Notes under the pieces: generated by a model | Database searches by the model: none | The model's input: only the letters and a program-made list of their open reading frames with translations | What the model was told of the DNA's origin: nothing | Position numbers and translations under genes: made by a program | Shown: positions 28,939-31,177 of the stretch, piece by piece | Numbering within the stretch: the first letter of the stretch is position 1 | Layout: each line of letters starts with the position of its first letter | Source of the DNA: a virus | IMG/VR virus record: IMGVR_UViG_3300042549_004935 | Span: 1-31,177 of that record | DNA: 31,177 nt | Reading direction: 5' to 3' (one strand)

Positions 28939-29269
28939 TTTTGATTTTAGTGTTTTGGTTTGTAGTTACAAAGGTAGATAAGTCCCACTTCCGCACGGCA
29001 GCCTTCCAATCTTTCATTTGATTGCGTCCGACCTTCCAACCGTTCGCTTCGTAGTGTGCATGAAATTTCTCGGTAAATGCAAGCGCGTCTTTGTCGCTTA
29101 GTTTTTCGCAGGCGTAGTCGTATATTTCAACAACGGTAGGTTTGACGAACGAAGGCTTCTTTTCTTTTGTTGGTGCTGGAAGTTGAGCGGGTTGCGTTTG
29201 CGCGTTCAATAGTTGTTGAACCTGCGCTTCGAGAATTTCAATTCTCTTTTTGAGTTGTAGTATTAGCAT
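28871..29269 (-). CDS. Replication-protein-like DNA-binding domain (132 aa)
   Basis: An N-terminal coiled coil (LILQLKKRIEILEAQVQQLL) and a Pro-rich linker lead to PSFVKPTVVEIYDYACEKLS and the motif GWKVGRNQMKDWKAAVRKWD (77-96). That motif is frequent at the end of phage replication initiators and DnaD-like proteins. It probably works with the overlapping gene downstream, like a split initiator. The start overlaps the previous gene, whose final codons hold a GGAGG. Confidence 0.7.
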   Translation of the reverse strand: MLILQLKKRIEILEAQVQQLLNAQTQPAQLPAPTKEKKPSFVKPTVVEIYDYACEKLSDKDALAFTEKFHAHYEANGWKVGRNQMKDWKAAVRKWDLSTFVTTNQNTKIKNGKFDSDAAQRIYNDAHNYTKG

Positions 29270-29523
29270 TTTGTACCTCCGTAAGTTTCGTTATAGTAGT
29301 CCTCAAATGACTTTTGCTCCACCTTAAATTCATCACCCATATCTTCTACTCTACTACTAAACCAAGTTTCTTCGTGTTGCTCCTTCATCATTTGCTTTGC
29401 TTGGTTTTCAATTTCTATTTTTCTTTTGTCGAACTCTAATATGCTTATTCCTTCAACATCATACTCATATTCAAGTTTATCGAGTTGTTCAACGAACCAT
29501 TCAACCGCAGTTTGTTTACTCAT
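29263..29523 (-). CDS. Micro-protein paralogue A (86 aa)
   Basis: One of four related proteins in this block. It has the shared start (SKQTAVEWFVEQL), the shared middle (ENQAKQMMKEQ) and the shared end (EDYYNETYGGTK), with a Cys as last residue. The rest is acidic and helical. The final codons read ACGGAGGTACAAAATG, so its C-terminus also carries a Shine-Dalgarno-like site for the next gene. The family is small, acidic and helical; its function is unknown to me. Confidence 0.75.
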   Translation of the reverse strand: MSKQTAVEWFVEQLDKLEYEYDVEGISILEFDKRKIEIENQAKQMMKEQHEETWFSSRVEDMGDEFKVEQKSFEDYYNETYGGTKC

Positions 29524-29759
29524 TTTGTTCCTCCATAAGTTTCGTTGTAAAAATCTTCAAATTGAATTTCAAATATTTTTCTTAATTTTTCATTGGTAGT
29601 AACATTATCTAAAGCAGCTTCTTTCATCTGCTCCTTCTCCATTTGCTTGGCTTGGTCAATAATACTTTTACTATTCATTTCTTTAACTTCAGTAGTATTA
29701 TTACGTATTTTGAATAATTGCTCTACAAGATAATCAACCGCAGTTTCTTTCTTTTCCAT
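29520..29759 (-). CDS. Micro-protein paralogue B (79 aa)
   Basis: Shares EKKETAVDYLVEQL at the start, IIDQAKQMEKEQMKEAA in the middle and EDFYNETYGGTK at the end with paralogues A, C and D. Between the shared blocks the sequence differs greatly. Its stop overlaps paralogue A by 4 bases, and it is preceded by the repeated leader CTAAATAACTATG. Closest to A in its ending. Confidence 0.75.
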   Translation of the reverse strand: MEKKETAVDYLVEQLFKIRNNTTEVKEMNSKSIIDQAKQMEKEQMKEAALDNVTTNEKLRKIFEIQFEDFYNETYGGTK

Positions 29760-29772
29760 AGTTATTTAGTTT

Positions 29773-29976
29773 TTAAAGTTTTTCTATTTCTTGTTTTACT
29801 TCTTGCCAATACTTTTTTAACACTCCTGTTGTTGTGCCTTCTAAAAGTCCTGTGTTAATTATCTCATCTACTGCTATCAAGGCACATTGCTTAGCTCCTT
29901 CAGAATCACATACATCTGTCCAATGATGTACCGTCATTCTTTTTAATAATTCCTTTGCTTTTTCTTTTGGTGTCAT
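29773..29976 (-). CDS. Small helical phage protein (67 aa)
   Basis: It opens TPKEKAKELLKRMTVHHW, has SEGAKQCALIAVDEIINTGL in the middle and ends KKYWQEVKQEIEKL. The pattern KEKAxEL, then CALIAVDEI, then YWQEVKxEIEKL is one I recognise from flavobacterial phages and prophages, with no known function. It carries the repeated leader (slightly altered, AATTATG) and lies between paralogues B and the membrane peptide at 29996. Confidence 0.7.
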   Translation of the reverse strand: MTPKEKAKELLKRMTVHHWTDVCDSEGAKQCALIAVDEIINTGLLEGTTTGVLKKYWQEVKQEIEKL

Positions 29977-29995
29977 AATTATTTAGTTTTAGAGT

Positions 29996-30091
29996 TTAAT
30001 ATTTGTTCTTTGTGTTCTCCCTAATAAGTCTTAATTCAATAATCATTATGACTTGTAATAAGGTTGGCACCCAAAAATAAATGTGTTCCAT
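29996..30091 (-). CDS. Tiny membrane peptide (31 aa)
   Basis: ATG 30091 follows the repeated leader exactly (CTAAATAACTATG), and the frame ends at TAA 29996. Residues 4-20 (IYFWVPTLLQVIMIIEL) are hydrophobic, then a basic tail. The conserved leader is the main reason to believe it. It resembles the 45-residue membrane peptide at 181-318 in layout only. Confidence 0.5.
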   Translation of the reverse strand: MEHIYFWVPTLLQVIMIIELRLIRENTKNKY

Positions 30092-30097
30092 AGTTAT

Positions 30098-30457
30098 TTA
30101 GTTTTTAATTTCTAACTCCTCACCCGCAAAAACAAAGTATAAATTTTGAAGTTGGTGAACATATTCAAGTTTAATTTTCATCCATTCGGGAATATCCCCG
30201 TCTAAATAAAATTTACCTCTTTCATTAGTTGATAACACTCTTATAGCGGATGCTATTTCCATATTTCCTAATGTGAAATTATAATGAATACCTTTGGTTA
30301 TAAACCCAAATTTCAACAACCATTCTTCGGTTAGTGGGATTGGTTTACACCAAATTCTTTCAGCAACCCAAACTGCTTCAATAGTGTTTGGATTAACTTG
30401 TTTTGTTGCTCCATTTTCATCATACCAATTGCCAATCCTCATTTCATTTACTTTCAT
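30098..30457 (-). CDS. Conserved phage hypothetical protein (119 aa)
   Basis: Opens KVNEMRIGNWYDENGATKQV, contains PIPLTEEWLLKFGF (about 40-53) and closes with LEYVHQLQNLYFVFAGEELE. The pattern NELRIGN, IPLTEEWLLKFGF, VHQLQNLYFxxxGEEL is one I recognise from many Bacteroidota phages and prophages; its function is unknown. AT-rich like the block around it. Has the repeated leader before ATG 30457. Confidence 0.8.
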   Translation of the reverse strand: MKVNEMRIGNWYDENGATKQVNPNTIEAVWVAERIWCKPIPLTEEWLLKFGFITKGIHYNFTLGNMEIASAIRVLSTNERGKFYLDGDIPEWMKIKLEYVHQLQNLYFVFAGEELEIKN

Positions 30458-30463
30458 AGTTAT

Positions 30464-30745
30464 TTAGTTTTTAGTTTGTCCGTAAGTTTCTCCGTAAGTT
30501 TCATTGTAGTAATCTTCTGCTTCTTTTCTAAAAGATTTATTTTTATAATAGTTTAAATTATGGGTATCTGTAGCAAACTCAATCATCTGCTCCTTCTCCA
30601 TTTGCTTGGCTACCTCCTCTCTTTCACATAAACAATCAATTAGGTTAGCATTTTTCTCATCACCTGCTTTTCTCATAACTTCGGATAATGCTTTAAACTC
30701 TTGAAACAATAATGTGACTGCTGTTTGTTTTTTTTCTGTATTCAT
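30464..30745 (-). CDS. Micro-protein paralogue C (93 aa)
   Basis: Shared blocks: NTEKKQTAVTLLFQEF, EEVAKQMEKEQMIEFA and an end with a doubled motif, YYNETYGETYGQTKN. The doubling at DNA level is a short tandem repeat (GAAACTTACGGA unit). The middle has two Cys (CLC). Its last codons run into the repeated leader of the next gene, so stop and leader are combined. The longest of the four. Confidence 0.75.
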   Translation of the reverse strand: MNTEKKQTAVTLLFQEFKALSEVMRKAGDEKNANLIDCLCEREEVAKQMEKEQMIEFATDTHNLNYYKNKSFRKEAEDYYNETYGETYGQTKN

Positions 30746-30751
30746 AGTTAT

Positions 30752-30961
30752 TTAATTTTTAGTTTTTCCGTAAGTTTCGTTGTAGTATTGTTCTGCATTT
30801 GTAGACTCACCATATATGCTATGACCTTCAATGTAAGAATCCGTAATATGCTCCTTTTCCATTTGCTTGGCTTGTTCAAATAGTGGTTCAGAGTTCATAA
30901 GAGAGTACCTCTCCTTTAATTGTTGCTCTAATAATTCAACCGCAGTTTGTTTCTTTTCCAT
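30752..30961 (-). CDS. Micro-protein paralogue D (69 aa)
   Basis: The shortest of the family: EKKQTAVELLEQQLKER, then FEQAKQMEKEHITDSY, then AEQYYNETYGKTKN. The spacing between the shared blocks is reduced compared with A-C. It has the repeated leader at 30959 and its own stop within the leader-like tail upstream of paralogue C. Acidic and helical, probably soluble. Confidence 0.75.
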   Translation of the reverse strand: MEKKQTAVELLEQQLKERYSLMNSEPLFEQAKQMEKEHITDSYIEGHSIYGESTNAEQYYNETYGKTKN

Positions 30962-30963
30962 AG

Positions 30964-31158
30964 TTATTTAGTTTCAGATTTAAATTCATGTGTTTGGTGT
31001 CCAAAAACGTCATCTATCACACTTTGTGTATGACCATCTAATTTTAATGCTAATTCAAGAGCATCTTTGATTGCGTAACGGTAAGTACAATGTTTAGTGT
31101 CAATAGTTACAATTGCACCCTGTCTTTCCTCGTTTGTTCTGTCAATAATAATTTTCAT
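30964..31158 (-). CDS. Small hypothetical protein (64 aa), complete copy
   Basis: The full version of the gene truncated at 1-167. Strand-rich start (KIIIDRTNEERQGAIVTID), then a helix ending KDALELALKLDGHTQ and a polar tail. The stop is 2 bases before the ATG of paralogue D. On a circular map it directly follows the membrane peptide at 181-318. No family recognised. Confidence 0.7.
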   Translation of the reverse strand: MKIIIDRTNEERQGAIVTIDTKHCTYRYAIKDALELALKLDGHTQSVIDDVFGHQTHEFKSETK

Positions 31159-31177
31159 AGTTATTTAGTTTTTAATT
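30992..31177. repeat. Terminal direct repeat, right copy (matches 1-186)
   Basis: Right-hand copy of the contig-end overlap; see the left copy. Differences only at 31119-31120 (CC against TT). Confidence 0.85.

Larger units (their letters stand above)
29390..30872. repeat. 22-bp repeat inside the paralogous micro-protein genes
   Basis: CTCCTTCTCCATTTGCTTGGCT is found at 29631-29652 and 30590-30611 exactly, at 30851-30872 with one change, and at 29390-29411 with more. It encodes the shared AKQMEKEQ block. These patches could serve as recombination seeds between the paralogues. Confidence 0.65.
29757..31177 (-). repeat. Repeated translation-start leader (CTAAATAACTATG family)
   Basis: A near-identical leader, plus-strand CATAGTTATTTAGTTTTT, precedes starts at 29759, 30091, 30457, 30745 (one change), 30961 and 31158, plus 167 at the other end; 29976 has CATAATTATTTAGTTTTAG. 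It covers the start codon and about 15 bases upstream. In paralogue C it also supplies the last codons and stop (AAAAACTAA) of the gene before. It is probably the ribosome-recruiting A-rich site of this AT-rich block. Confidence 0.7.

Overview
The window reads as one essentially complete genome of a tailed phage of siphovirus type, about 31 kb, most likely infecting a member of the Bacteroidota. The host call is inference. Starts are preceded by A-rich leaders rather than Shine-Dalgarno sites, the best promoter match is the Bacteroidota TTG-N19-TAnnTTTG type, and the structural proteins have the style of flavobacterial siphophages. Bases 1-186 recur at 30992-31177 with only two adjacent mismatches. 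The sequence therefore looks circular or circularly permuted, and gene coordinates should be thought of on a circle. I see no integrase, repressor/attachment pair, tRNA, CRISPR array or insertion sequence.

Layout: transcription diverges from a small control region at about 4439-4548. Leftward genes run from 4438 down to 1, then (on the circle) from 31177 down to 26311. This arm carries many very small proteins, an SSB-like protein, a protein holding only a DnaA-type DNA-binding domain, an AT-rich block of paralogous micro-proteins at 29263-30961, two probable replication proteins, the large terminase and a ribbon-helix-helix protein. Rightward genes run from 4549 to 26348: a VRR-NUC nuclease, a sigma-like factor, a Cys-rich protein, a long non-coding stretch, small pre-structural genes, tail genes, head genes, then lysis genes. 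The two arms meet tail to tail with a 38-base overlap at 26311-26348.

The order inside the rightward arm is unusual. Tail genes come first (frameshifting tail assembly chaperone, fibre-like protein, neck/completion candidate, two baseplate-type proteins, tape measure). Head genes follow (XkdF-like protease, scaffold candidate, major capsid protein, portal with an extra C-terminal domain, connector). The large terminase sits alone on the other strand at the far end of the leftward arm. The chaperone and tape-measure genes, normally neighbours, lie about 6.8 kb apart.

Notable details are a classic -1 slippery run (nine T) in the tail assembly chaperone; a 364-base stretch at 5872-6235 with several hairpins and an extreme pyrimidine tract; two perfect TGTCA-type inverted repeats at 7604-7701; a near-identical start leader reused before eight genes or gene copies; four paralogous micro-proteins with shared end motifs; and sharp local composition shifts inside the tape-measure and baseplate genes. 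Many real genes here are 31-58 codons long; they were found by reading the gaps and are often supported by ATGA-type overlaps with neighbours.
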